From contig CAJHZI010000513.1 in assembly GCA_905160935.1 (NCBI GenBank), positions 1,674,501-1,738,500 on the forward strand: DNA of 64,000 nucleotides, written 5' to 3'. Source of the DNA: Enchytraeus crypticus (Eukaryota; Annelida; Clitellata; Enchytraeida; Enchytraeidae). The position numbers were made by a program, and so were the translations under genes. Below are positions 12,963 to 25,463 of this stretch, piece after piece. The notes under the pieces are model-generated. The model saw only the letters and a list, made by a program, of their open reading frames with translations, did not search any database and was not told the DNA's origin. Every line of letters begins with the position of its first letter. Position 1 is the first letter of the stretch.

Positions 12963-13235
12963 CAAAATTGTTGTAATATTTAATGTAATTTAAGGTAATA
13001 TTTATGTAAAATTTTTGTAATATTTAATGTAATTTAATGTAATATTTATGTAAAATTTTTGTAATATTTAATGTAATTTAATGTAATATTTATGTAAAAT
13101 TTTTGTAATATTTAATGTAATTTAATGTAATATTTATGTAAAATTTTTGTAATATTTAATGTAATTTAATGTAATATTTATGTAAAATTTTTGTAATATT
13201 AAATGTAATTTAATGTAATATTTATGTAAAATTTT
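12963..13235. repeat. 44-bp tandem repeat, about six units
   Basis: The unit contains TTTTTGTAATATTTAATG, TAATTTAATGTAATATT and TATGTAAAA. Units are almost identical; the first has AAGG for AATG and the last has lost part of its T run. Confidence 0.9.
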
Positions 13236-14687
13236 ATGCTAAACGAACGACATAATTATGTGTATTTCATTCACATATAGCACAGCACAGCAGTCAACAT
13301 ATTTTGAATAACATAAATGTACTTAAGTAAAACGCAAAGACAGACACTCTAATACATGCAAAACCTGGACTCCGTTGAAGGAGCATAACACCCTATCTGG
13401 TTGACCAACTGGATACCAATCACCTTGCTAATACTGGTTGGTTGGTTAGTTTTATCCATTAAGGAAGCTGTTCGTAGAAAATTTGTTAGCAGTGTGGAAC
13501 AGTCACTCTTGAATGCTTCACTGAAAGTTTAACGTTGTTTCACTCTCTGATACTTGTTTGCATCTGCATTGGTTGCTTGTTGTGTATGTTCTGCACATTT
13601 TTGTAATTTCTTTCTTTATGCTTTGTCTGTGGATTTATTCACGAATAAATAAATTAATAAATTAATACTACCTTTTCTGTTCGAGACTACGCTAATCTGA
13701 TCTATTTACATTCAGTAAAGAGGCGAGATTAGAGCCTTAACATCCATATCAGATGCGCTCAAACGTTGAATCTAAACTCTCTCGCATATTCATTGACGTC
13801 AGACTAATTCTGAATAAATATATTGTTGTTGTTGTTAATCACGCAGGTCAGTATGTAAAGGACTTGGCTTCAAATCTCAGCGTGGAAGAGCGAGAAGGTA
13901 AAGAGTTGTTTTATAACAACTGTAGGCCTATATGTATGACCTTGTTGCCTTAAATTTATAAATTGTTGTATTATTATTTATCACCCACATTTGTTAATTG
14001 CTCAGATTTAGTCTTACTTCTTAAATTTTCTAATTTTTCTAATTTGTCTTCAAATTTCTCATGTAACTATTAACATCTGATACTTTAACTGTTTTTATTT
14101 ATTTATGTAAAACACTAAACATTTTGACAGCTAGATCAAATATTGTCAAATTCTAAATTGCCAAACTACAAAGCTTCTACAATTGCAAATAGAAAATTTT
14201 AATATATAATATAAATAATTAGTATAAAGTGTAATAGTAAAATAAATAAAACTATGTGTAATTTTCACGAAGATAGAAAACTTTATGCATTGATTATTTA
14301 TGAAATAAGAAAAGAATGACAATGGAAGAATTGTTTAAATGTGACAAATATTTTGTCATGAATTAGATACGTATGAAAAATGTCGCAATAAAGTGAAAAA
14401 AACGTTATACTTAGTTACAACTAGAAAATACACATCCTTTAAAAAGAATTATTCCAGCGCTGTAACGAATAAATATTCTCTGCAGTATTTTTGAAGCTAT
14501 AACGCAGAATAAGTGCAGTTATTCATTTCTACTATACCGTAAACGTGTCCATAAATAGATAGAAGCTTATACTCTCTCTACACTTCTTTATATTTATATT
14601 TTTAACGCAAATTTTTAATGACGCCAGCAGATGGTAGTCCTCTTTGGTATTAGTATGAGTTGCTCTTTGTTGAAACTGCTAATCATA

Positions 14688-14757
14688 ATTAAAGCTGATA
14701 ATGCTGGTAAAGCTAAGGTTAACGTCAGTTTCCTCACTCGAAAGCGATGTCAGTTAC
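14688..14757 (-). mobile_element. SINE family S, 3' part only
   Basis: Reverse complement of the tail and TCGCTTTCGAG block; the tRNA-like head is missing (5' truncated). Confidence 0.55.
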
Positions 14758-14800
14758 GGTTAACTAATTAATTAGTTAATTCATGAAAGCTCCTTATCAG

Positions 14801-17800
14801 CAAATAGATATCATAAAATGTTGAATGAGGTAAGCATCGTCGCTGTGGGTGACGAGAAGGAGGTTAAACCAATACTATATTGTATATGTAGGCCTATTTT
14901 ATTGCATACAGTAATAGGTTTGTTCGGTTCATCTCATAACCTAAGGGAATCCACTTCGGACTCCTGTATACCAGATTCCCCTCATACGCACTACACCACT
15001 CCACCTCTTGTAAGTATATGAAGTTCTTGTTACGATTAATCAGTATCAATATTAAACTAATATGTTAATCTAATCTATTCGCCATCATACGTTGTGCTTA
15101 CACAACAACGGCTGTTGAAAAAGCTCTCACAGATCAGTGCTTTGCTTGTTCAATCGATTGGTCAACTACGACGATGGTCTAGTTAAAGGGTACAATGGTC
15201 CACCGGCACACCTAACATCTTGAGGAGAAGCTCTTCGGTCTTCTGACCTTGACGTTAGACCCACAGCATGCGAATTAGCATGTGCGGTGTTCAAATCCTG
15301 GGCTCTCCCGTCACTGACATCGCTGTCGAGTGAGGAAACTGACGTTAACCTTAGCTTTGCCAGCTTTATCATCAGCAATCAATACCAGATTATTACCCGT
15401 TTGAAAATTCTGTTCTTAACATCTATCTCTCTCCACGTTTTCTCGTAAGTGTTCTGTCAAGTGGCTGGTCCCAAGTAAATATTCCTATTCCGTATGAGTT
15501 CCCGCTTCTTAAACTGCCCTCCGCCGATCAAGTTAATCCCTTGTAAGTTCTAGGCCTTGTCCACACTTGATTGCAGCCTTTCGCTTGGGACTAGTGGCTA
15601 ATTATGTGGTTTCTCGTTGCTTTCCTCAATGTTGCTTAGCCGCCTATTACGACTCGTGCAGTTTGGGCTAGTTATGTCCTAGTATATATGCTAGTAATTA
15701 AGAGGTAGGTCTCAAGGCTAGGCCCTACAGCCCTAGAGCTCCTGCTATATTATAAATTGGAACACGTTCCAGTATCTACTTTAATTTTCTAGTGCTCTAG
15801 TTTTGGATCAGTACCAATATTTATCTGTTAGGATCTGCTTGTATGTCGAAATAACTGTCTTGGACATACGTTATGCCTGAAAAACGGAGATCTAAATTAA
15901 TTTGTTTATATTCTGAACATTTGTACAAAATACTTATGAATTCAGCTGAGATGCGTCTCAACAGCCGTAAAATATTTTTTACCTTTTAAATGTTCCTTTT
16001 AGGGTTTGTAAGCTCTAAATACATATTTTTATGTTATACCTATTTTACAGCCAAGTCACAATCAGAATATCAAACAAAAGAGGTTAGTGAGGAAAAGTTC
16101 TTCGTTCTAATTAAAAATTCACGAACTGAATTACCAGTTTAATTGATAAAAGAATTCTAGGTTTTAATTTCTGGTTATATTGTCGACTGTGGAGACTTTA
16201 AAAACTAAATATTTTCCGTTGATTTACTTTATCTGTGAGGATACAAATCAATTCACAATAAAAGTAAACACGCAATATAGTGGAATGATAAATTTTGTTG
16301 ATATCTATAACTTTCAATACCACGTGTGTATTCCGTTAGGCAATTTAGATTATTTTCTATATAACCAGTCCAGTGAATGTCCGACATTTTACTCTCAGAT
16401 CAGCGTGACTGGGATTCGAATCCACGAGGGTTCAATTCACCTCAGGATCTGTCATGTAGAACTTCACGACGGTACCCCTACGCTATTAAGACATTCTAAA
16501 CAAAAATAAAACACAACACATCATTCTCTCCGGGAACAGCCATTTAGTTATATATTTAGTGGGTTGATTGATCAATCGTTAAATTTATCGTTCATCTAGC
16601 AGGCAAAATCTATCGAAATAAATCAATACCTATATGTTCACTTTATACCTTTGAATACAAAAATAATTATATCGCTCTCTAATGTTTAATCTTTGTATAT
16701 CATTGTTTTAAAAATTGTATAACCCTGTTACCCGTGTTTTGTCCGGGTTGCTGAAGCACAGACCAACCGTGGACTGCACGTGCCAAAAAGGCGCAAAGCA
16801 AATAAGATGCAAACCAACATCAATCGATTGCCGATGCAAACCAACATCAGTTGGTTTGCATCGGCAATGGATTGGTGAGTGCCTAGGCTCCAGAAACTGC
16901 GACAAAATTAAATTGGAATTCAAGGGAAGATGATGATAATGATGACGATGATGAAGATGCAATCCCGATGATGATGATGCATACCCTTGTATGTAATTTT
17001 GCAGATTTAGAATGACACGAGCGAAGACATTCAGTGCTACATTCGACGAAACTTCAACTGGTGAGCCAACGTTAGTGAGAGCAACAGATCCCAGTTGGTT
17101 AGATCCAATTTCTATTAGAAAAATTATATCGCAACCCCTACACAAAGCTATAAAGACTTCAACTACATTTAATGTACTCTTTTCTGGTTCTTTGGAGATT
17201 GGCGTGTCATAATCCGTCATAGAAATCTTAATTGTAAAATCAAGAAAAAGACACTATTTCCTTTTGTAGAATTTTATTGCATATACCCTACACCGTGGTG
17301 AATGAAAATATTTTAACGAAGTAGACATTAATAGGAGACGACGATACTCCCTCTTCGTTCTCTAGGGCGAGATACGGCTTAATATACACTCTTAAATCCT
17401 CTATATTTTTTCTCTTTTAATTTTGAAATATTTAGTTCAAAAAGACAGGATGTATTCCACGATACTATTCTCTCTATTGGTCCAAACTGCGTAGTATGCA
17501 ACTTTTGACATTAAATCTGATTAGATTAAACAATAGAGCAATCTTCTTGACTGCACTCTCCTTGTTGTTCATTTCGTTGTAATACACGTTGCAATGTACG
17601 TTGTAATACACGTTGTAATGCAATTTGTAATGCATGTTTTAGCGTCAAAACTAAGAAAATGGGTCGATTCTCTCGTCTCACTAACACTGCATCATTCAGC
17701 GATGACTACATCAGGAACAACCCGCGTGACACCTCCAACAAACCATCCCACAGGCGCGCGCACGCGGCAATTAGGAACTCAAGAAGTTTTCCCTTGCGTT

Positions 17801-17865
17801 TGGGTCAGGCCGCGCTGTCAGCTGCTCCACAGTTCACGTCAATGGGTAATAGTACTTCACATTAA
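14801..17865 (+). CDS. Gene U possible 3' exons (14801-14829, 14946-15009, 16051-16082, 17011-17060, 17643-17865)
   Basis: These five short segments have GT-AG borders and phases 1-0, 0-1, 1-0, 0-2 and 2-stop. Chained to exons 1-3 they give one open frame of 351 codons ending at TAA 17863-17865, with AATAAA near 18107. The last exon reads MGRFSRLTNTASFSDDY and is arginine- and serine-rich. A competing reading of exons 14946-17060 (using the acceptor before 17005) gives a more natural-looking Ser/Thr/Pro stretch (ESTSDSCIPDSPHTHY, RAKTFSATFDETST) but does not join exon 3 or the last exon in phase. The last exon also has a donor after 17845 in phase 1, which would fit the FN3 exon of gene A. 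The individual segments are plausible; the chain is tentative. Confidence 0.28.
15170..15372 (+). mobile_element. Second SINE type joined to a SINE family S 3' part
   Basis: The first part (to about 15265: GGTCTAGTTAAAGGGTAC, GAGGAGAAGCTCTTCGG, TCTGACCTTGACGTTAG) also occurs at 4190-4240 without the S tail. The second part has the S B box (GTTCAAATCCTGGGC) and tail. It is a dimer or a nested insertion. Confidence 0.5.
16255..16465 (+). repeat. Interspersed repeat, family R3, copy 1
   Basis: AAAGTAAACACGC, CCAGTCCAGTGAATGTCCGA and GACTGGGATTCGAATCC, then a GGTTCAATTCACCTCAGGATCTG end, shared in inverse orientation with 35070-35385. The ATTCGAATCC part resembles a pol III B box, so it may be SINE-like. 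Confidence 0.55.
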
Positions 17866-19154
17866 TACGTTGTTTCATGCATTGATAACTATATAACTGA
17901 CGAATTTTCGGTCAGAACTTTATATTCTTTTAAACTCTAAAGATATTGTGACTAATCAACGAAGAGGTTGTGATATGATGTCGAAGACAACAATGTGCAA
18001 TTTGGCATGATTATTTGCTCTGAAATATCACTATCCCCGTTAGAGATGAAGAAAAGGGAGATTTTCGTATGGTACGGAGAAATTAAATGCAGAACAAAGA
18101 GAACTTAATAAAGGTTAATTATTATAAAGTCTTTAATACATCGGACAATGTCTATCAATAATCGCAGGACTAAGACTTCCCACTAAATACCTAGAGAAAT
18201 ATCGCACATTTTTCTTAATCAGTCGCCTTTAAGGAATGAATAATTTGTCACCTCGTAATCCTGTTATTAATGGCATACGTTGACACTTGTTAGACGATTT
18301 ATTTATCCCCCCCACCCCTCCCATTTTGTCCCAACACGATTCTGAAACAGTTTTCTTGTTTCTATTGATGTCTGCTATGATTTTATGCCTTGTGATAGAT
18401 GTGCGAAATTGCATTGAATTTCGTCTGTAATTATTTCATTAACAGTTTGAGAAATAATTTTGCTAATTTTCACAGCAATTTTTCAGATTCTTCACTTACT
18501 TCATTTAGGTTGTGTCGATGATTTCAAACAAATTTACAATACTAACATTCTTGTATTTATCGTACAGTGCCAAAAATATTTACACTGATTAAAAGGATAA
18601 AAGGATAGAATATATTTGTTGTTAAGGATAGAATATATTTATATGTTCGGCTTAAGAAATACAATTACGCGTAGTCTGATTTAATTTTTACCGAATTTGA
18701 ATTGTTTATCATTTGTTTCGTTTTGACTATATAGGCCTAAGTCTTAATTTACAATGACTAAATTCATATTAGTACTTTTAAAGTTATTTTTATTCTTTTA
18801 TTTCTATTATTATGATTGATATAAATATGAGCTAAATATTAATATTATATTATTATTATTTTATTAAATTTTTATTTTTATTTAAACTTTTTATTAAAGA
18901 ATCCCCTTTAAAAGGGGATTCTTTTTTAAAAATCTTACTCTTCACATCGAAATTCCGTGTCACCAAAAATACCTCAGACACAAACTGCACTGTAACGCTG
19001 CAGAATTAATATTATTATTAGAAGAATAAAAGAAAGAAACCAATATATCGACATATTGATTCAGTTATCAATGTTTGTAATAGAGCCATATTAAGTCTTC
19101 ATTAACTATTTTAAAAATGGCATCGGTTGTATGCCTAACTCGAGACTATTCATT

Positions 19155-19158
<4 letters not shown>

Positions 19159-19226
<68 letters not shown>
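19159..19226. repeat. (CT)n microsatellite
   Basis: Uninterrupted TC/CT array of about 66 bases. Confidence 0.95.
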
Positions 19227-19227
<1 letters not shown>

Positions 19228-20067
19228 GTAATCCGAGTTTAATCTCGCTAACCACTGGACTATGTACCGTCGGCGGTGTACAGTCTCTAACACTTTCTGT
19301 CTCGTATATGGGGTCGCTTTGAAGGAAGTCAAATTTGAATATCAGTTGTTAGCGTACATTATGTTTACAGCTTTACAACTTGTCTCCGTCAATACTTCTG
19401 ATCATGATCCTTTTATTAATAGATAACACCTTCAAAACTGTCCCTGTAATTATAAAGCGTGTCGGCATATTGCCATTTACATCGAGTTTAAAGTTGACGA
19501 TAAGGTATATACAATTAACTGCATGGATTAGAATCTATAACTTGAGCCATATGGCGATCAATGTCGTTAAAAATACACAAGTAGCCTCTATAGATGACTA
19601 ATCTGTTGCTCTATCATTCATTATAAAATTTTCAATATTTAAACTATATAGTAGTGTACACATATTAGGAATAAAACTTAATTAGTATTTTACAATTGTT
19701 TCCAGGAGCCTGAGAGAAGCGATTAGTGTTGGATTTGAAATTTTGAACTCATAGCCTGATTTTATTAGATAATTTGCAAGTTTGTCACCAACCTGGGTTT
19801 AATACCAACCTAGCTTAACTTAAGCAATTGAGCTACTTGTGAGTAGGCAATCATTTTTCATAAATTTGGGCATAGGCGTAACCACGACCGAAAATCTGGG
19901 GGGACACAATCCTTGGCGTATCCCCCCTTAGGCCCGCCGATAAAAAAATTTAAACTATATTTTGATTGCTTTTATGGCAATTTCTATGTGTAAATATGTA
20001 TGTAAGAGCAGTGGTTAAGGGGGGGGGGGAGGGAACTTAGTTTCACTAGCATACACTGTATAACTAC

Positions 20068-20205
20068 TGGCTGGAGCCAGTGGCGATGTCGATAAAGTAC
20101 TCGACCGCGGATCAATATGTGACGGGTTCAAATTCTGGGCTCTCCCGTCACTGACATCGCTTCCCAGTGAGGAAACTGACGTTAACCTTAGCTTTACCAG
20201 CTTTT
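20068..20205 (+). mobile_element. SINE family S
   Basis: Complete: GGCTGGAGCCAGTGGCGATG, ACCGCGGATCAATATGTG, GGGTTCAAATTCTGGGC, CGTCACTGACATCGC, GACGTTAACCTTAGC. Confidence 0.72.
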
Positions 20206-20879
20206 ACCTTTCAAAAATCGATCCACTGGCAGTGGCCTTGCCCTGCACGGTAGAAGCCGCGCCGGGAGCAAATTCCTCGAGATTCTCTTACAAAACACTG
20301 AATGATACTATGAAATTGCATTTAAAACTTTCAGAATTCAAAATCAAAATTTGTAATGTATTAATTCTTACCAGACGTGGCTTCTTGGTCTTTAACAGAA
20401 ATTTATCCATGATGCAATTATACAAAACTTGGTTTATTGTCTATATTCATAGTTTATTGTTTATATTGTAACAAACTCCATAAGCTAAACTTTTATGCAC
20501 AGTTTTCAGAGCATCTACCGATGGTTGATAAGTAGACCTCTTAAGATACAATAGGCCTATGCAGCCGCAAATTCTAGATAGGCCTATATAGTTTCATCCC
20601 AGCAGCTCGGCTAGTTGGCACTCTCCTATATTTCATCACACTCAATTAAGATCGGTCGCTCAGCCATATAGTCACCTATATACTACTAAAGTAAATGACA
20701 GAATATAGGAGTCTATGGCCGAGCATACGCAGTACAACTACAGATGCCAATAATTAATATCATGGAAGCGTATCAGTTTACCACTCGATCTACAGCACGT
20801 ACGGCTCTATAAATGCTAGTAATACTTTCACATGCAGTTATTGAGAGACATTGAAAATACGCACAATTTCCTACATAAA

Positions 20880-20990
20880 GTGTATATATTTGAGCCTAAA
20901 TTCAGGGGGAAGAACATTTGCATGCATGTCCCCCCCAGTCTAAATTCTGGGGGGACGTGTCCCCCCTGTCCCCCCGGTGCTTACGCCAAT
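20880..20990. mobile_element. Fragment with CCCCCC/GGGGGG runs, MITE remnant
   Basis: Short stretch with runs of C around AAATTCTGGGGGGACGTGTCC and CCGGTGCTTACGCC; a related fragment is at 19867-19945 (GCGTAACCACGACC, CTGGGGGGACACAATCC). Probably the two ends of an older non-autonomous DNA element. Confidence 0.4.
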
Positions 20991-22049
20991 GAAGGCAATG
21001 TAGCATTCATTCAATTCAACGGTCAATTCAACTCAACATATTCCGTTGTATTATTTTTAATGGTTAGTCTGTATATCAGCGTATAGTGGGCCTCTTTCTT
21101 TTAAACTTGAAGCCTGCTTGATAGTTTATAGTGATAAAGTAAAGCAAATTATACATATTGTCTTTCAAATTTTGTACTTTGTGTTTATCTTTATCTGTGA
21201 TGTAGTCGAGTTTCTATATTTTTAACTCGAAATCTTTTCTAAATCCATTGCTTCTGGTAAAGTTATAATTTTATTAAATTACGTAAAGATTTATATCTTT
21301 ACCGGTATCGAGTTTCCTGATCAGAACTATTTGCTCTTAGCGAAGCTTATTGAAATGGGCTTATCGTTTCATCTATCATTGCTTGTAATAAAGTCAATAA
21401 GTCATGCTAGTTTAAAGTAAAATAGTAGGCATACAATCTTATCTAACATTTTCGATGTATTAATATGGGCTTCTGAAGCCAATGGAGATTAACGGTTTAA
21501 AATATCCCTTGCTTTGTTGTCATAACCAGGAATGTGAACAAAGCTTTAAGAATTGAAAATTTTATAGACATTTGAATATTAAATTTCTGTAATTTTCACG
21601 TAAACGTCTTTTCTGAATCAATAATTGGCACTAATTAGCTTAAAATCTACTTTAGTAAACTTGAATTTTTCTCACTTAGAGACATTTTTATTAAGTCAAG
21701 TCTTAATGTATCATACAAGCTTTATATTATTGAGGCTTGGCTATATTATGAGAGCAAAAACTAACAATGAAATCTAATTTCCTTTCTCTCACATCTAGAA
21801 ATTACAGTCGTATAGAATTCTAGAATACTAGTCGTATACGTTTCAAGCTTCACTATGTAATTATTTATGAACATTTGAAGTAAATATCTGTAGTTTACTT
21901 TGTAAAACAGCAGCTTTGAATTTAAAGGAACGCTTTACTAGTAGCATAAATATGTCAAAGTATGCTATATAAATGTACCAGTGCTAGTAGCCTTAAATCA
22001 CATATAAACGTCAGTGCTCAAACAAATATGTATAGTTTATTACGCTGAA

Positions 22050-22067
22050 GTGAGTGAGTGAGTGAGT

Positions 22068-22118
<51 letters not shown>

Positions 22119-22138
22119 TGAGAGAGAGAGAGAGAGAA
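22050..22138. repeat. (GAGT)n-(GA)n compound microsatellite
   Basis: Four GAGT units lead into GA repeats with AAAG and GTGA interruptions, which suggests the GAGT arrays arise from GA arrays. Confidence 0.93.
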
Positions 22139-22872
22139 AGTAAATCTATTTATATATCTATTACGAGATTTAAATTTGCACAGATATAAGGCCTACAATA
22201 TAGGACCAAATAATGTAAACAATGTTTATAAGCAGAAAAAGAACAAATAAATTATAGCTTTGGCTAAATCTTCAGTATAATAATAACATTAATGATATAA
22301 TAATAAATAATAATAATAGTGTTTATTTCTAGACAACAGCTGTTTTCAAAATTCTAACACTAAATGACTTTTAAGGTGAATTTAAAAAGTTAAACGGATT
22401 ACAAGTCCTTCTTGAAAAAAAATCGATGATTTAATATTTCAGATAAATTATATTGTATCAGTGAAAGCCTGTTTTCATGGAATCAGAAATTAAATTAATA
22501 ATGCTAATTGATTCAGATGTGATGGGGCTTATGGGATAATTACCGCTCAATATGGATATGCCGATAAGTAATGTAAATATTATACCGACAATTATTAAAT
22601 CTATATGAGAATCTTATCAAATTAAAATATTAGTAATATGCATAAATTCAATAAACAGGATTCAGTGGTAGTAAATCCCGATCTTTTGTGATTGTGAAAA
22701 TCTGAGGGTTGCGATGATAGACTGAAACTAAATCTAAATTTAAATTGAATTATTTCAAAAATTCATTAATGCAAAACCAATTAAATTTTCAATTTTTAAC
22801 AACTATAACTTTAATACTTTAAACTTTATAACTTTGAAAGGGAGAAATAGAAAACCTTAAATATGGCAGAAT

Positions 22873-22875
<3 letters not shown>

Positions 22876-22919
<44 letters not shown>

Positions 22920-22943
22920 CGCTCTCTATCTATCTCTCTCTCC
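22876..22943. repeat. (CT)n/(CTAT)n microsatellite
   Basis: CT array, then GGTCGCTCTCTATC and further CTCT. Confidence 0.93.
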
Positions 22944-24577
22944 CTTAACTTGTAATGCACAATTAGACTATGCCCTTATCAAATCTAAAGGTATCCTAAA
23001 GCTTGAGAAAGCTTGGCCATTTTCGTATTTTACACTGCCTTATTAATATCAATTATGCACTAGCGTGCATTGAACAAGACAACAAAATTTACCTAGAATT
23101 TTATGCAATCATATTTAGCCTACAAAAACTGTTAAATAAAATTGTATTTTAGGAGACTGTGTAAAGTTTGAATGAGCCTGTAGTGAAATTGAGAAAATTG
23201 TTGCAATGATCTAAGGAAATTTGATACAGAATATCAATGACTCATTTGTTTTGTTATGATATGAAAACTCAAAGTAATTGTGAACTTATCTTATTAAAAG
23301 AATAATATTTTAAAGTATTTAGGTAGGGCCCATTGATAATGGACGTTAATGATATCCGTTAAAACATTAAGTTACGCAAGTTTTCTGCTAATCAATTGTC
23401 TCTCTGATAATTTTCGAGTCTTTTTCCAGTTCACCCCGTTAAAGAAAGTGTCGTTGTATTTTAAGTAAAATGCTGAAGAATCCTCGAATGCATTAAATGG
23501 TTTAAGCACGCGTCACTGTTAAAACAATGCTGGACACTGTTGGTAAGGAATCTAGATTTCGTGGTTATTCAAAATCACTAATCCCGTCTTAATTACGTCT
23601 GCCAGGATTCTAAGTTCAGTATCCGCTTATTGATTTCCTTTAGACTATTGAGGGTAGGGGAGGGTGATAGAGGAGGGGCTTAGTAGACGAAACAGTTGAG
23701 AAAAAATTAGTAATAATTGCACCGATAGATATATGCATTCAATATACTTATTGCATTAATTACAGAATTAAAATTAATTTCGTTCAATTATAGTTTTATG
23801 ATGTCTTATAGGCCTACCCCACACTCCGCTTATTTCAGTTATAATAATTAGACACCGCATAATCTTAATGTTATATAATGAAATATTTATTTAGCTCCCG
23901 TTTCAATGTAGAGTAGGCTATAACATGTGACGAGTGAACCAAAGTAATTAACAGATATTAACTCTAAATATTAAACATTTTTCGTAATTAAACATTTTTC
24001 GTAATTAAGCATTTTTCGTAATTGACTTCGTTTGGATTCGTGATTAATAAAGAACTGTTCAGTTAGCATGATTTATTTATCTATATTTTAAATTTTAAAT
24101 TAATTTGTGTAGGGCATATACTGAATAATTTATTGATACTTCGGGCTCTCTTGGTTCTTTCGAGCTAAAAATATAAATTGTTGCAAATATGTTCTACAGC
24201 AATTATTGTAAACTACAATAATATTCATGTCGTATAAAATTTAAGACAATATATAAATCAATATAAAGTGCAAATTAAATCTAGTGTATAGTTTGATAAA
24301 ATAGATAAAATGAAATAGCAACAATATTAAAGCTACATGATCGCACCAACTTTATTGTAGGCCCTTATTTATTTGTAGAGAAATTTCCGTTACTTATATC
24401 TTTTTTTCCACTTTGCTTTTCTCAGGATAGCATTAATTGTACAGGAATCTCTATTGCACTTGTCTATCCTAGTTCAGGTTTCTTCACCCTTTCTATCGAA
24501 ACATAATTAAATATCTTTCCTGACACATAATTCCCTCTCTCTCGGGCTTCCATGGGGGGGTGGGGGGTAAGAATCAT

Positions 24578-24720
24578 GCCTGCGAGGTGTAAGAGAGCGG
24601 GAGGAAGGGTGGGATGTGACACTTACCTTTCCAGGGAAGCGGGTTGGGGTTGATCTGGAATCATAATTGTTATCATACAACCAGGCAGTATATAAGCCGG
24701 GTTTACTCCGTGTTCAGTCA
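24578..24720 (+). promoter_or_regulatory. Promoter of gene A: conserved upstream block, TATA box, TCAGT initiator
   Basis: TATATAAG at 24689-24696 is followed by TCAGT at 24714-24718; the A of the initiator (24716) lies 27 bases after the first T of the TATA box, the usual spacing. The TCAGT cap-site motif is established for arthropod promoters. About 110 bp upstream (24578-24695) are strongly conserved with the equivalent parts of genes B and C, more so than the surrounding flank. The inferred 5' UTR is about 750 nt. Confidence 0.75.
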
Positions 24721-25463
24721 TTCGCTTGTTACTTGAGATCTTATCACAGTCGATGTACTATCTTCATTCGCTGTATTGCTATACACTACTCTCATGAGAT
24801 TCTAATGAGATTCTAATCTAGCATACAGTTATCGATATCAAGATATTTAATTATTTTATAGAGCTTTGAGTATTTCGAAAATTAATGTTAAGATAACATC
24901 GTGGGTGAGTTAAGTTATACTGCAATCGGTAGCTTTTGCCGGCTTGTCCATCGTATCTTAATATAAATCTGCAGAACTACAGGATACTTTTTAGTTCCTT
25001 TCGATTGAACGAACGATACGAAAGCAATCTACAACATCAAGAACGAAATTTAAAGCTTTAAATTTTCCTAATTTTCCTAATTCGAGATCCTATCAGAACA
25101 TTTGAAAGTTTAATCGGAGAATAAAGAAATCTAATAGAACTTCCAAAGATAAAGCATCTCGTTAGCGATTGGTTATAGTAGTGAAAGGAATTAAATTGAG
25201 AGGCTGACATTCGCTGAGAAGCATTGCCGACAGGATTGCTTACTCTCCAGTGACACTTAGCTACATATCAACAGTCAAACTTAGCAGAAGTTTTAGCTCA
25301 TCTGTCACTGCACACGTTAGCAAATATAAGAAGCATTCGAGAATTATTGCTCATCAGTTGAGATTTACAACAGTTGCGAGCGGATCAAATCTATTGCCTG
25401 TAGAAATATTAGAATCGTGGATATATCTAGTGCTGCATAGGACCTAAGCTGAAAAAGGACAAA

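Larger units (their letters stand above)
18115..23180. other. Intergenic region between gene U and unit A
   Basis: No ankyrin repeat (G-x-T-P-L-H-type) exon or other coding exon could be found on the strand of gene A. It contains a CT array, a SINE, MITE remnants and a perfect hairpin (18896-18924). Confidence 0.5.

Noticed and set aside
16708-17220. 170-codon minus-strand open frame
   Set aside because: It spans the hairpin at 16827 and a GATGAT-rich stretch read as His repeats. No family resemblance; the plus strand has better splice-framed exons.
19705-19760. Possible further exon after a TTTCCAG acceptor
   Set aside because: The frames compatible with the upstream donor stop within a few codons and there is no donor.
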